From: Kribbella sp. VKM Ac-2569
GTDB lineage: Bacteria > Actinomycetota > Actinomycetes > Propionibacteriales > Kribbellaceae
NCBI RefSeq assembly: GCF_004216905.1
Contig: NZ_SGXJ01000010.1
Span: 85,549 to 149,548, forward strand
Direction of reading: 5' to 3'
Length of the DNA stretch: 64,000 bases
Shown here: positions 51,313 to 60,022 of the stretch, one piece after another
How positions within the stretch are numbered: position 1 is the first letter of the stretch
Layout: each line of letters begins with the position of its first letter
Translations under genes and position numbers: made by a program
The notes under the pieces: generated by a model
Database searches by the model: none
What the model saw: the letters and a program-made list of their open reading frames with translations, nothing else
Told to the model about the DNA's origin: nothing

Positions 51313-51330
51313 GTGCAAGCTCCGTAAGGA

Positions 51331-51444
51331 GAGAATCAGCAAGCGCGCCGGGGACCCTGCGACAGGGCCCGCACCGGCGGGGCGACACCCATCAGGTGCC
51401 GTGGTACTGACGCGGCCTATCGACCGCGTCAGCCAAGGATTCTC
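51331..51444 (-). ncRNA. Candidate structured leader RNA (four-way junction)
   Basis: GAGAATC (51331-51337) and GATTCTC (51438-51444) close a 114-base element that contains three more stems: a perfect 9-bp stem CTGACGCGG/CCGCGTCAG (51407-51432), a bulged hairpin at 51381-51400, and a two-part hairpin GCCGG/CCGGC with inner CCCTG/CAGGG (51347-51378). On the minus strand it ends just before CTCCTTACGGAG, a hairpin that would mask the GGAG ribosome site of the SpoU start at 51312. This looks like a translational riboswitch or attenuator. The plus-strand orientation, as a leader of the SMC operon 140 bases away, is possible. I cannot match it to a known riboswitch class. Confidence 0.45.
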
Positions 51445-51587
51445 ATCACACCTCGGATGGTAAGCAGCCGCGCATCCGCCGTCATCCGGTTTTCCACAGG
51501 CCGGTGGCGGGCGAGTTTTGGTCTGTCGGTGCGGGTGGTTAGAGTCCTTTTCTTGTTGCTGTTGCTAGCACCCGGGAGGGAGTGCGG

Positions 51588-52778
51588 ATGGACGCGACAC
51601 TGCTCGACGCCGAGGCCGACGCGGCCGTGCTGCGTGTCTACCGTCAGGTGTTCGCCGTGCTCGCCCGCGAGGCCGGCGCGATGATCGTCGATCCGGACCT
51701 GCTGGACGCCGACCAGGCGATCCTGGACGCGTTCGCCGAGGCCGGCAGCGACGGTCTGACCGTGGAGCAGGCCACCCTCGCCTGCCGGGCGTATCCGCAC
51801 GACGTGATCGTCCGCCGCTTCGACGTCCTCCGGCAGTACGGCGCGATCACCAAACTCGTCGACCGTCCGAACGAGTTGCGCCACCGCGCCGCTTTCGCGC
51901 CGTACGTGATGCTGATGTTCCTGCGGCGAATGTCCGTCCAGGGCGGCCAGGGCGAGCTACACCAGCTGCTCACCCTCGAGGCGCACAGCGTCAGCGACCC
52001 GCAGGCGACGGCCGACGACGGCAAGGCCTCGATCGGCCGCCTGACCAAGGTCTTCCGCCTGCTCGGCAACGAGCTCGCCATCCTGGTCGCGACCAGCACC
52101 ACTGCCCAGCTCCGGGAGAACGCCCAGCTCGCCTGGGGCAACGAGCGCCTGATCGAGCAGGCCGAGAAGGTCCACCGGCTGGTCCTGGACCGCTGGCCTG
52201 AGCTGCACCGCGACTGCACCTCGCTCCGGATGGCGCTGGCGGCGTACGCCGACGCTGTCCAGCTCGCCGCCGGCCGCCTGGTCGAGCGCGCCGGCACGAC
52301 GCGGGCGCTCGGTATCCTGCCCATCGAGACCTGGCTGACCTTCTCCAGGAGCAGCGAGCCCGACACGCTGGCCGCCGTACTCGATGGTCTGTTGTTCGAC
52401 GCCGCCGCACCGGACTTCTCCGCGCAGACGATGGTCGAGGCAGTAGAAACAGGACGTCGCAGCGGCACCGCACGGATGGCGCCGCCACGTCCGACCGCCG
52501 ACGCTGATGCTCCGGAGTCCGCCGCCGCGACGGACCGCGAGGACCTGCGTGGCGAGGCCGAGCGAGTGCTGGCGGGGCGCCCGTCCGTCGACATCGTCGA
52601 GGTCATCGACGAGGCAGGCGACTGGATCACCGCGCGCCGCGTGCTCGCCGAGTTGACGGCGGCGCATCTGCACGACGAGCTCGACTACGAGCTGGTGTGG
52701 TCCGACGGCATGCGGATCGATCCCACCGCGGGTACGCCGTGGGCGACCGAAGGCGTGTTCCGCCGGGTGGTTCGATGA
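51588..52778 (+). CDS. SMC-operon protein 1, candidate kleisin/MksF-JetA-like
   Basis: 396 residues from ATG 51588 (GGAGGGAG upstream; GTG 51582 is possible). It is almost wholly alpha-helical, with winged-helix-like stretches at the N-terminus (ILDAFAEAGSDGLTVEQATLACRAYP; VIVRRFDVLRQYGAITKL) and C-terminus (ITARRVLAELTAAHLHDELDYELVWSDG). A Pro/Ala/Asp-rich linker is near 305-330. Size, position as first gene and coupling with the SMC gene suggest the kleisin subunit of an SMC-like complex. No sequence family is recognised with certainty. Overlaps the next gene as ATGA. Confidence 0.65.
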   Translation: MDATLLDAEADAAVLRVYRQVFAVLAREAGAMIVDPDLLDADQAILDAFAEAGSDGLTVEQATLACRAYPHDVIVRRFDVLRQYGAITKLVDRPNELRHRAAFAPYVMLMFLRRMSVQGGQGELHQLLTLEAHSVSDPQATADDGKASIGRLTKVFRLLGNELAILVATSTTAQLRENAQLAWGNERLIEQAEKVHRLVLDRWPELHRDCTSLRMALAAYADAVQLAAGRLVERAGTTRALGILPIETWLTFSRSSEPDTLAAVLDGLLFDAAAPDFSAQTMVEAVETGRRSGTARMAPPRPTADADAPESAAATDREDLRGEAERVLAGRPSVDIVEVIDEAGDWITARRVLAELTAAHLHDELDYELVWSDGMRIDPTAGTPWATEGVFRRVVR

Positions 52779-53413
52779 GCACCGAAGCGGTCGAGCGGCG
52801 GCTGTACAACGCGTTGTGGTGGGCGAAGGTGCAGTCCGCGGGCCCGCTCGAGGTCGACCCGGACACGCCGGCCGTCGCCGGTCTCACCCGAGCCGCGGCA
52901 CCGGACGGGTCAGCGGTTTGGCTGGTGCCGACGCTCCCGTCGGGCGCAGGTCATGGCGTGCTCGACGAGCTCGACGCTCCCCCGGTCGCCGTCGAGCAGC
53001 CGAACGAAACGGCTCGCATCCTCGCGATCTGCGTCGCCTGCTGCTGGACCGACCGCAGCGCGCCGGCCTGGCCCGGTTCGAGGGGCACGCTCGCGCAGAT
53101 CAGGTCCGTGTACGCCGGGATGCGCGGCCGCCCCGAGCAGTCGAGCGACCTCACCCTGATCATCGGCAGCCTGCGCCGCCTGCACGCCACGCACTGGCTC
53201 CTGTGGGACGACAAGGCCGGCGAGGTCCGCCTCGGCCCGCGCGTCATCACCTGGACCGCGGCCGACCTGTCCACCCTCCGCGACCTCTGCCGCCATCTCC
53301 CCGAACCGCCCCCGCCGGTCCTGTCCACGCAGGCTGTCGCCGAGCCGGTCTCCGAGACCGCGCTCCCCGACGCGACTGCTCGGTCCGCCGACGAGGAGGA
53401 AGCGGATGACTGA
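52775..53413 (+). CDS. SMC-operon protein 2, winged-helix candidate
   Basis: 212 residues. It begins MSTEAVERRLYNALWWAKVQ, ends in a very acidic tail (SADEEEADD) and contains ETARILAICVACCWTDRSAP and LTLIIGSLRRLHATHWLLWDD, compatible with a winged-helix/KITE-type fold. It is the second member of a four-gene ATGA-overlapping operon. Function not known; it may form a heterodimer with the following similarly sized protein. Confidence 0.55.
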   Translation: MSTEAVERRLYNALWWAKVQSAGPLEVDPDTPAVAGLTRAAAPDGSAVWLVPTLPSGAGHGVLDELDAPPVAVEQPNETARILAICVACCWTDRSAPAWPGSRGTLAQIRSVYAGMRGRPEQSSDLTLIIGSLRRLHATHWLLWDDKAGEVRLGPRVITWTAADLSTLRDLCRHLPEPPPPVLSTQAVAEPVSETALPDATARSADEEEADD

Positions 53414-54074
53414 GCAGCACGCGTTGTTCGACCCTCTGCTCCAGGACCTCAGCGACCGCTCCCGCGACGAGGTGCTCGCTGCGTTCAGCGCAGTGCAGTA
53501 CGCCGCGCACCCGGTCGCCGAAGTGCAGCTGGCCGGTCTCCGCGACGTCACCCTGCGCCGCCAGGTGCAGCGCATGCTCAAGCTCATCGGCCGGACCCTC
53601 GTCCACGTCGACGGCACCCATTGGACCGCTGGGTACGACGACGACATCGCCGCCAGCCTCGTGGCTCAAGGCTGGCAGCCGTTGTCCGCCATCGACCGCG
53701 CGGTGCTGGTGCTCGTGCTGATCCACTCCGTCGCGATCCCCCGCAGCGAAGGCATTCTGACCGGCGACAGTTGGAAGTCGGCACGACCCACGACGGTCGA
53801 CGAGCTGCGGACGACCAGAATCAGCGGCGAGGAGCGGCGCCTTGCCCTGCAGCGGTTGCGCGCTGCGGGGTTGATCCAGCTGTCCGGCGATCACTCGGGC
53901 GGTCCGTCGTACATCCCGGGTCCGCAGCTGCAGCGATTGACACCGGCCGCACGTCGTCGCCTGCAGGATCAGCTCATCCTCGCCGCCGCCCCGGCCAGTC
54001 CGATCGCCGAGGCCATCCGCGCCCGCAACGGCGTCCCAGCAGAAGTCAGCATGACAACGGGAGAAGATGCATGA
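53406..54074 (+). CDS. SMC-operon protein 3, winged-helix/KITE-like candidate
   Basis: 222 residues. The start overlaps the previous stop by 8 bases and the stop overlaps the SMC start as ATGA. The segment LSAIDRAVLVLVLIHSVAIPR, then EERRLALQRLRAAGLIQLSGDHS, has the look of a winged helix with a wing loop, as in JetB/MksE (DUF4194-like) proteins. The C-terminus TPAARRRLQDQLILAA is helical. It is likely to link the kleisin to the SMC ATPase head. Confidence 0.6.
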   Translation: MTEQHALFDPLLQDLSDRSRDEVLAAFSAVQYAAHPVAEVQLAGLRDVTLRRQVQRMLKLIGRTLVHVDGTHWTAGYDDDIAASLVAQGWQPLSAIDRAVLVLVLIHSVAIPRSEGILTGDSWKSARPTTVDELRTTRISGEERRLALQRLRAAGLIQLSGDHSGGPSYIPGPQLQRLTPAARRRLQDQLILAAAPASPIAEAIRARNGVPAEVSMTTGEDA

Positions 54075-57000
54075 GCACTGAGGACGGACCGTTCGACATC
54101 CTGGGGTCGAAGGTGCTGCTCGGTGTGCAGGTCGTCGACCTGTCCCGTCTGTCGACACACCCGATCCCGATGATCGGCCGTGGTCTGATCACGGTCGCCG
54201 GCCAGGGCCCGACCGACTCGAACGGCGCAGGTAAGTCGTCCTGGATCGCCGCGCTCAGCCTCCTGCACGCCGACGACCAGTGGCGCCTGACCAGCGGCGC
54301 GCCCGGCGCGGCCGAGCTGCTGTTCACCGCCGAGGCGGCCGGCCAGGAAGGCAACTGGTCGAACGTCGACCGGGGCTACATCGTCGGCGTCTTCTCCGAC
54401 CCCGACCTCAGCGACCTCGACGCGATCGAGGCGGCCGCGATCACCGTCTGGATCCGCATCAACCGCAAGGCGTCGTACATCGACCTGCGCTGGAAGCAGG
54501 GCCTGCACATCCCGTACGGCGCGACCGAGGCCGAGCGGGCCGCCGGCGCCGACGCGTTGTGGGCCACGCTCCCGCACTCGAACGGCCGCACCGACTTCCA
54601 CGCCAACAAGCTCTCCCAGGTGCTGTACGGCGGTCAGGTCCGGTGTGTCTCGTTCTTGTCGACGTCGGTGCGTTCCAGCCCGACTGCGAACCTGCTCGCC
54701 GAGCCGCTCAACGAGCTCGGCCCGGCGCGGATCTTCAACGCGATCGCGACGCTCACCGGTCTCGACCACGAGCTCGAGCAGGAGCAGGCGCACCGTTCCG
54801 CCGAGCACACCCAGCGCGAGGCGACCAAGCAGGCGACCGCCGACCTGCAGCGCTGGGAGCAGGAGATGGCGACCGTCGAGGCCGGCATCCTGCAGCGCGC
54901 TGCAGCACGTGAAGCGCTCGCCGCGGCGAAGGAATCCTGGCAGGCGCGCTCGGCGCGGCACTTAATTGACGGCTCCGCGCGGAACGACGAGATCCTTCAG
55001 GAGCTGACGGTTCTCGACGAGCGGGTCGCCGAGCAGGAGGCTCGGAAGGAAGCGATCGAAGCCGATATCGATGCCTTTGGCAACGAGGAGGGGATGCTCC
55101 GGGACGTCCAGCTGACCCGCCAGGAGCGGGACAAGCTCGACGCTCGCGACCGGGAGCTCGACCTGGCGCAACGGTCGGTGCGGGAGCAACTGGAGCGCCT
55201 CGGACAGGAGCACCGGCGGCTGCTGGAAGCGGGCCGTTCGGCAGACGGCCGCGATCTGACGGCGGCCGGTGAGGAGCAGGACGAGGCTCGCGCGGTGCTC
55301 GAGGAGCACATCGGCCGCGACCACGCCGCACGCTCCGCAGTCGACCACGCGACGGCCGAGCTGCGCGAGGCCGAGAGCGGTCAGACGGTCTCCGCGCCGC
55401 AGCAGCAGGTCCTGGACAACGCCGGGATCGAGTGCGGCGCGCTCACCGACATCACCGAGCTAGCCGAAGCCGATCGAGCCGAGTGGGAGCCGCGACTGGC
55501 GCCGTACCGGGAGGCGGTCGTCATCGACGCGGTCGATGCGACCGTCGCATCGACGGCGCTGGCCGACGCCGGGTACGCGGGATTCGTGCTCGTGCTGGCA
55601 AATCGGCCCGGCGCCAAAAGCTCCACGCGGAGCTCTTCAAAGATGGGCGGCCCGAAGTCGGCCGACAAGCGGTTCGTGCTGGATGCGTTCTTCGCCGCGA
55701 TCGGCGAGCGCGCGACCAAGGACAACATCGACGATGTCGCCGGTGTGGTGGCCGTCGGGCAGTTCGACGAGCCGATCACCGGCCGGACCGCGCGGATCGA
55801 GGCCGCTCGCCGCCGCGTGGAGGCGGCAATCGAAGTACGTGGCGAAGCTTCCGCGGCACTCGAGCAGGCCCGATCGCGAGTAGAACAGGCCGAGCGTCGT
55901 ACGGCGGCCGCACGCGCGCTCGCCGATGCGGACTCGGTGCAGGAGCAGATCCTCGCGCTCCGCGAGACCGTCGACCGGCACGAGACCGACCGCGATGCGC
56001 TCGCGCCGCAACTGCAGGCGGCGAAGGAGTCCGCCGAGACCGCCGCCGGCCAGCAACTCGTCCGCGACGAACGGCTGAAGAACCTCGAAGCGACCCGTCG
56101 CGACCACGACCGGATCCTCGACGAGCTGACCGGCCGCCGCCTCGCGCTGCGCGAGGAGCAGACCACGCTCGACCTCACCACCCGGACCACGGCCTGGGGC
56201 GGGACGCCCGCGGAAGCTGAGGAGTTCATCCTCGGATTGCCCGACGACGCGCAACGCCGTACGACGGCCGACTGGAACCACCAGGCGTGTACGCAGCTCG
56301 ACGACGTCATCCGCCGCTGCTTCCCGAACGCCCGATCGCGTGAAGAGATCCCGACCGAGCTGTGGGAGATCCTGAACGGCCCGGACGGCTGGACGAACGG
56401 CACCCTGGGCGACCGCGTCGGCCTGGTGCCGGCGCTGCAACGCACGCTGAGCAGCCACCTCGCCCAGCACGAGACCTTCGACAGCCTGCAGCAACAGCAG
56501 ATCGCCAGCCAGCGCGCCGAGCGGAACGCCGCGCTCGAACGCGCCCGCGAAGGCCTCGGCGAAGCGGAGAGCACGGCCCGCGCCCACCGCGCGTCGCTCG
56601 CCGACGGCATCAAGGCACGACTGCGCCTGGTGTCCCAGGAGTTCGACCGCCTCGACCAGCAGTACGGCGGGTACGGCGCGAAGCTCGAGTTTCCCGAGCC
56701 CGATCCGCCCGCCGAGCCCGACAAGCCGTGGCGCTGGACGGTCACGCCGAAGTGGCGCCGGTCCGAGGGCGGCCCGTTCTCCGCGTTCAACGTCAAGGGC
56801 AACACCGCCCAGATGGACGAGAAGGCGGTGAAGCTGGTGTGCGCGGCCGCGCTCGCCGGCGGCTCCGACCGTCCGCTGCTGCTGATCCTCGACGAGCTCG
56901 GACGCAACCTCGGCTCGCAGCACCGTCGCGAGGCGGTGGCACTGTTCGAGCAGATCGGTCGCGACCGGAACATCACCGTGATCGGCGCGCTCCAGGACGA

Positions 57001-57199
57001 CATGGAGCGGTACGCGCTCGCCTCGTCCCGGCTGTACGTCAAGCTCCGGCGCAGCTCGGACACCATGCCGTACAACCAGGCGCCGGTGGTGAAGGGCAAC
57101 GAGGACAACGCGGCCCGGGTCGAGCTGCTCCGCGAGTGGATGACGTCGTACCGCGGTTCGACGCCGACGCTGGAACTGGCCTCGCCGACGCTCACGTAG
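54071..57199 (+). CDS. SMC-like ATPase of a Wadjet/Mks-type complex
   Basis: 1042 residues from ATG 54071. Walker A is GQGPTDSNGAGKSS at 44-57. Heptad-rich coiled coils run at about 240-410 and 570-720, separated by a globular hinge-like region at about 440-570 (CGALTDITELAEAD; APYREAVVID). The second coil region is followed by the second half of the head, with a signature-like NVKGNTAQMDEKAVKLVC and Walker B PLLLILDELG at 935-944. Architecture and length match JetC/MksB/SbcC-like SMC proteins. It probably loads on or extrudes DNA with the three upstream proteins. No JetD-like topoisomerase-related nuclease is found; the next gene is a secreted glycosidase. Confidence 0.82.
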   Translation: MSTEDGPFDILGSKVLLGVQVVDLSRLSTHPIPMIGRGLITVAGQGPTDSNGAGKSSWIAALSLLHADDQWRLTSGAPGAAELLFTAEAAGQEGNWSNVDRGYIVGVFSDPDLSDLDAIEAAAITVWIRINRKASYIDLRWKQGLHIPYGATEAERAAGADALWATLPHSNGRTDFHANKLSQVLYGGQVRCVSFLSTSVRSSPTANLLAEPLNELGPARIFNAIATLTGLDHELEQEQAHRSAEHTQREATKQATADLQRWEQEMATVEAGILQRAAAREALAAAKESWQARSARHLIDGSARNDEILQELTVLDERVAEQEARKEAIEADIDAFGNEEGMLRDVQLTRQERDKLDARDRELDLAQRSVREQLERLGQEHRRLLEAGRSADGRDLTAAGEEQDEARAVLEEHIGRDHAARSAVDHATAELREAESGQTVSAPQQQVLDNAGIECGALTDITELAEADRAEWEPRLAPYREAVVIDAVDATVASTALADAGYAGFVLVLANRPGAKSSTRSSSKMGGPKSADKRFVLDAFFAAIGERATKDNIDDVAGVVAVGQFDEPITGRTARIEAARRRVEAAIEVRGEASAALEQARSRVEQAERRTAAARALADADSVQEQILALRETVDRHETDRDALAPQLQAAKESAETAAGQQLVRDERLKNLEATRRDHDRILDELTGRRLALREEQTTLDLTTRTTAWGGTPAEAEEFILGLPDDAQRRTTADWNHQACTQLDDVIRRCFPNARSREEIPTELWEILNGPDGWTNGTLGDRVGLVPALQRTLSSHLAQHETFDSLQQQQIASQRAERNAALERAREGLGEAESTARAHRASLADGIKARLRLVSQEFDRLDQQYGGYGAKLEFPEPDPPAEPDKPWRWTVTPKWRRSEGGPFSAFNVKGNTAQMDEKAVKLVCAAALAGGSDRPLLLILDELGRNLGSQHRREAVALFEQIGRDRNITVIGALQDDMERYALASSRLYVKLRRSSDTMPYNQAPVVKGNEDNAARVELLREWMTSYRGSTPTLELASPTLT

Positions 57200-57271
57200 T
57201 CCGACAATTTCCGACAGAAACAATCAGGCGAGGTCTTGACCTCGCTCCGTGGGCCCGCATACTCACCAGGT

Positions 57272-57283
57272 GAGAGCGCTCTC
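57272..57283. promoter_or_regulatory. LacI-family operator
   Basis: GAGAGCGCTCTC is a perfect 12-base palindrome with the GCGC centre typical of LacI/CebR-type sites in actinobacteria. It lies 27 bases ahead of the GH2 start, so that gene and the GH76 gene behind it are probably derepressed by a sugar. Confidence 0.7.
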
Positions 57284-57309
57284 TTCCTACCGCCCCAGGG
57301 AGATCCCCC

Positions 57310-60021
57310 ATGCTGTCGCGACGATTCCTGCTGCTGACCACAGTCCTCGCCCTCTTCGCCGTACTCCTGACACCGCTTGAAGCGAGCGCGTTCACCCCGA
57401 AGCCACCGCCGTTGGCCACGCCGTGGACCAACCAGGTGTCGGTGACCGATCCGCTCCCTGAGTACCCGCGGCCGCAGCTGACGCGGACCGAGTGGCAGAG
57501 CCTCAACGGTGTCTGGCAGTTCGCACCGACGAGCGACCTGAACAACCCGCCGACCGGGGCGCTGCCCGAGGAGGTCCTGGTCCCGTACCCGATCGAGTCC
57601 GCGCTCTCCGGCATCCAGCGCCACGAGAACCGGATGTACTACAAGCGCACGTTCACCGTCCCGGCCGGCTGGTCGGGCCGCCACGTGCAACTCAACTTCG
57701 GCGCGGTGATGTGGCAGTCGAAGGTGTGGGTCAACGGCACGCTGCTCGGCACGCACGAGGGCGGGTACGACGCGTTCTCGTACGACATCACTTCGGCATT
57801 GCGGGCCGGGAGCAACGACATCGTCGTCGGTGTCTGGGCACCGGTCGACACCGAGGACATCCCGCTCGGCAAGCAACGCGTGAACCGCGGCGGCATCTGG
57901 TACACGCCGTCGTCCGGCATCTGGCAGACCGTCTGGATCGAGCCGACGCAACCCACTTGGATCACCCGGCTCGACACGATCCCGAACGTCGCCGCCGGCG
58001 GCCTCGACCTCACCGTGCAGGCGCCAACTTCAGGACAACCGGTGCACACCCAGGTGTTGTCCGGCGGACAGGTTGTCGGCGAAGCGAGCGGCGTCAGCGG
58101 GACGCAGTTCCGGATCGCCGTACCGAACGCGCGTCTGTGGTCGCCCGACGACCCGTTCCTCTACGACCTCCGCGTGACGATGGGCAACGACTCGGTCGGC
58201 GGGTACTTCGGGATGCGCTCCGTCGGCAAGGCGATGCTCGGCGGCTTCCTCCGGCCGACGCTGAACGGGAAGTTCGTCTACGCGCTCGGCACCCTCGACC
58301 AAGGATTCTGGCCGGACGGCCTCTACACCGCGCCGACCGACGAGGCGTTGCGGTTCGATCTGGAGCAGCAGAAGGCGCTCGGCTTCAACATGGTCCGCAA
58401 GCACATCAAGGTCGAGTCGGCGCGCTGGTTCTACTGGGCGGACAAACTCGGGCTGATGGTCTGGCAGGACATGCCGTCGCTGGTTGCCGGACGCAACGCT
58501 TCGACGACCGGCGAGGCGCGGTACGAGTCCGAGCTGCGGCGGATGGTCGACAGCCACAAGCAGATCACGTCGATCACCCAGTGGATCCCGTTCAACGAGG
58601 GCTGGGGCGAGTTCCAGGCCGGCCGGATCGCCGACCTCGTGAAGAGCCTCGACCCGAGCAGGCTGGTGAACCACAACTCCGGTTCGAACTGCTGCGACTC
58701 CGATCCGGATCCCGGCAACGGCGACGTCATCGACGATCACATGTACGTCGGTCCTGGCATCGCGCGGGCGCCGTCGACGACGCGCGTACTGCAACTCGGT
58801 GAGTACGGCGGACTCGGTCTGCACGTCGCCGGTCACGAGTGGCCGAGCGGCAACAGCTTCGCGTACGAGATGCTCCCGACGAGCGATGCGCTGACGACGC
58901 GGTACGGGCAGATCACCAGCCAACTGCCGGACCTGATCACCGGCTCCGGCCTGTCCGGCTCGGTCTACACGGAGCCGACCGACGTCGAGGACGAGATCAA
59001 CGGCTTCTACACCTACGACCGCCAGGTGCAGAAGATGGACTTCGCGCGGGTGCGGGCCGTCAACCAGCAGGTGCTGGCCGCCGCCAACGGTACGACGCTA
59101 CCGACCGGCAAGCTGGTCTCGTTCCGCGTCACAACCCCGACGTACACGAACCGCTACCTGCGGCACATCGACGGCGTCGCAAACACCGAGGTCGTCGAGG
59201 CCGGCAGCAACCAAACGCTCAAGCAGGACGCGACGTTCTGGGTCCGGCCGGGGCTGTCCAACAGCAGCTGCTACTCCTTCGAGTCGCGCAACTTCCCCGG
59301 CCAGTACCTGCGCCAGCGTGACCTTCGGATCTACAAGGAAGCCAACCCGAACGCAGCCGACGCCACGTTCTGCACGCATCCCGGTCTGAGCGGCGGCGGT
59401 ACGTCGTTGGAGTCCGCCGCCCGGCCTGGGTACTACCTGCGTCATCGCAACTCCGAGGTCTGGCTGGACACCGACACCGGCGGCTCGTACCGCGACGACG
59501 CGACCTGGAACCTCGTCCCGGCCTGGTGGCGCAGCGGTGCGGACCTCGCTGTCGGCCAGACCCGCACGTTCCGCGTAACCACGCCCGGCTTCACCGATCG
59601 AGTACTGCGGCATCGCGACGGGCTGGCCCGGACCGACGTGATCGACGCGAACTCGGCGCTCGCGGACCGCCAGGACGCGAGCTTCGTGATCCGAGCCGGC
59701 CTAGCCGAGAGCAGTTGCTACTCTCTCGAGTCGCTCAACTTCCCGGGCCAGTACCTCCGGCACAGCAACTACCGGCTGCAGAAGGCGTCCAACGACGGCA
59801 CCGACACCTTCCGCAAGGACGCCACGTTCTGCGCCCAGCCACCACGCGCCGGCGGCGCCGGCAACGTGTCACTGCAGTCGATCAACTACCCGACGTACTA
59901 CGTCCGGCACGCGAGCGAGCTGGTCTACATCGCCACCGTCGGCGGGGCCAACCCGTGGGACGGCGGCGGTTCGTACGACGCCGACACGACGTGGGCCGAC
60001 CAGCCCGGACTCGGAGGCTGA
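57310..60021 (+). CDS. Secreted GH2-type glycoside hydrolase with AbfB-like repeats
   Basis: 903 residues. The signal peptide occupies ~1-28 (RRFLLLTTVLALFAVLL, cut after ASA). The GH2 sugar-binding domain starts at RTEWQSLNGVWQF, and an Ig-like and TIM-barrel part follow. The acid/base is E430 in FNEGWGEF and the likely nucleophile E498 in LGEYGGLG. Residues ~605-900 hold two AbfB-like (CBM42) modules, each with a RYLRH or VLRHRDG type start and a repeated FPGQYLR element, that bind arabinan-type side chains. It degrades beta-linked glycans outside the cell. It lies 1 base ahead of the GH76 gene. Confidence 0.9.
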   Translation: MLSRRFLLLTTVLALFAVLLTPLEASAFTPKPPPLATPWTNQVSVTDPLPEYPRPQLTRTEWQSLNGVWQFAPTSDLNNPPTGALPEEVLVPYPIESALSGIQRHENRMYYKRTFTVPAGWSGRHVQLNFGAVMWQSKVWVNGTLLGTHEGGYDAFSYDITSALRAGSNDIVVGVWAPVDTEDIPLGKQRVNRGGIWYTPSSGIWQTVWIEPTQPTWITRLDTIPNVAAGGLDLTVQAPTSGQPVHTQVLSGGQVVGEASGVSGTQFRIAVPNARLWSPDDPFLYDLRVTMGNDSVGGYFGMRSVGKAMLGGFLRPTLNGKFVYALGTLDQGFWPDGLYTAPTDEALRFDLEQQKALGFNMVRKHIKVESARWFYWADKLGLMVWQDMPSLVAGRNASTTGEARYESELRRMVDSHKQITSITQWIPFNEGWGEFQAGRIADLVKSLDPSRLVNHNSGSNCCDSDPDPGNGDVIDDHMYVGPGIARAPSTTRVLQLGEYGGLGLHVAGHEWPSGNSFAYEMLPTSDALTTRYGQITSQLPDLITGSGLSGSVYTEPTDVEDEINGFYTYDRQVQKMDFARVRAVNQQVLAAANGTTLPTGKLVSFRVTTPTYTNRYLRHIDGVANTEVVEAGSNQTLKQDATFWVRPGLSNSSCYSFESRNFPGQYLRQRDLRIYKEANPNAADATFCTHPGLSGGGTSLESAARPGYYLRHRNSEVWLDTDTGGSYRDDATWNLVPAWWRSGADLAVGQTRTFRVTTPGFTDRVLRHRDGLARTDVIDANSALADRQDASFVIRAGLAESSCYSLESLNFPGQYLRHSNYRLQKASNDGTDTFRKDATFCAQPPRAGGAGNVSLQSINYPTYYVRHASELVYIATVGGANPWDGGGSYDADTTWADQPGLGG

Positions 60022-60022
60022 C

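Noticed and set aside
51588..57199. Calling the SMC operon a Wadjet system
   Set aside because: No JetD-like nuclease and no certain DUF3375 or DUF4194 match; layout alone is not enough.
55381..57951. An 856-codon minus-strand open frame
   Set aside because: It mirrors the SMC ATPase gene, whose Walker motifs and coiled coils are intact; its Arg/Ser-rich translation has no family character.
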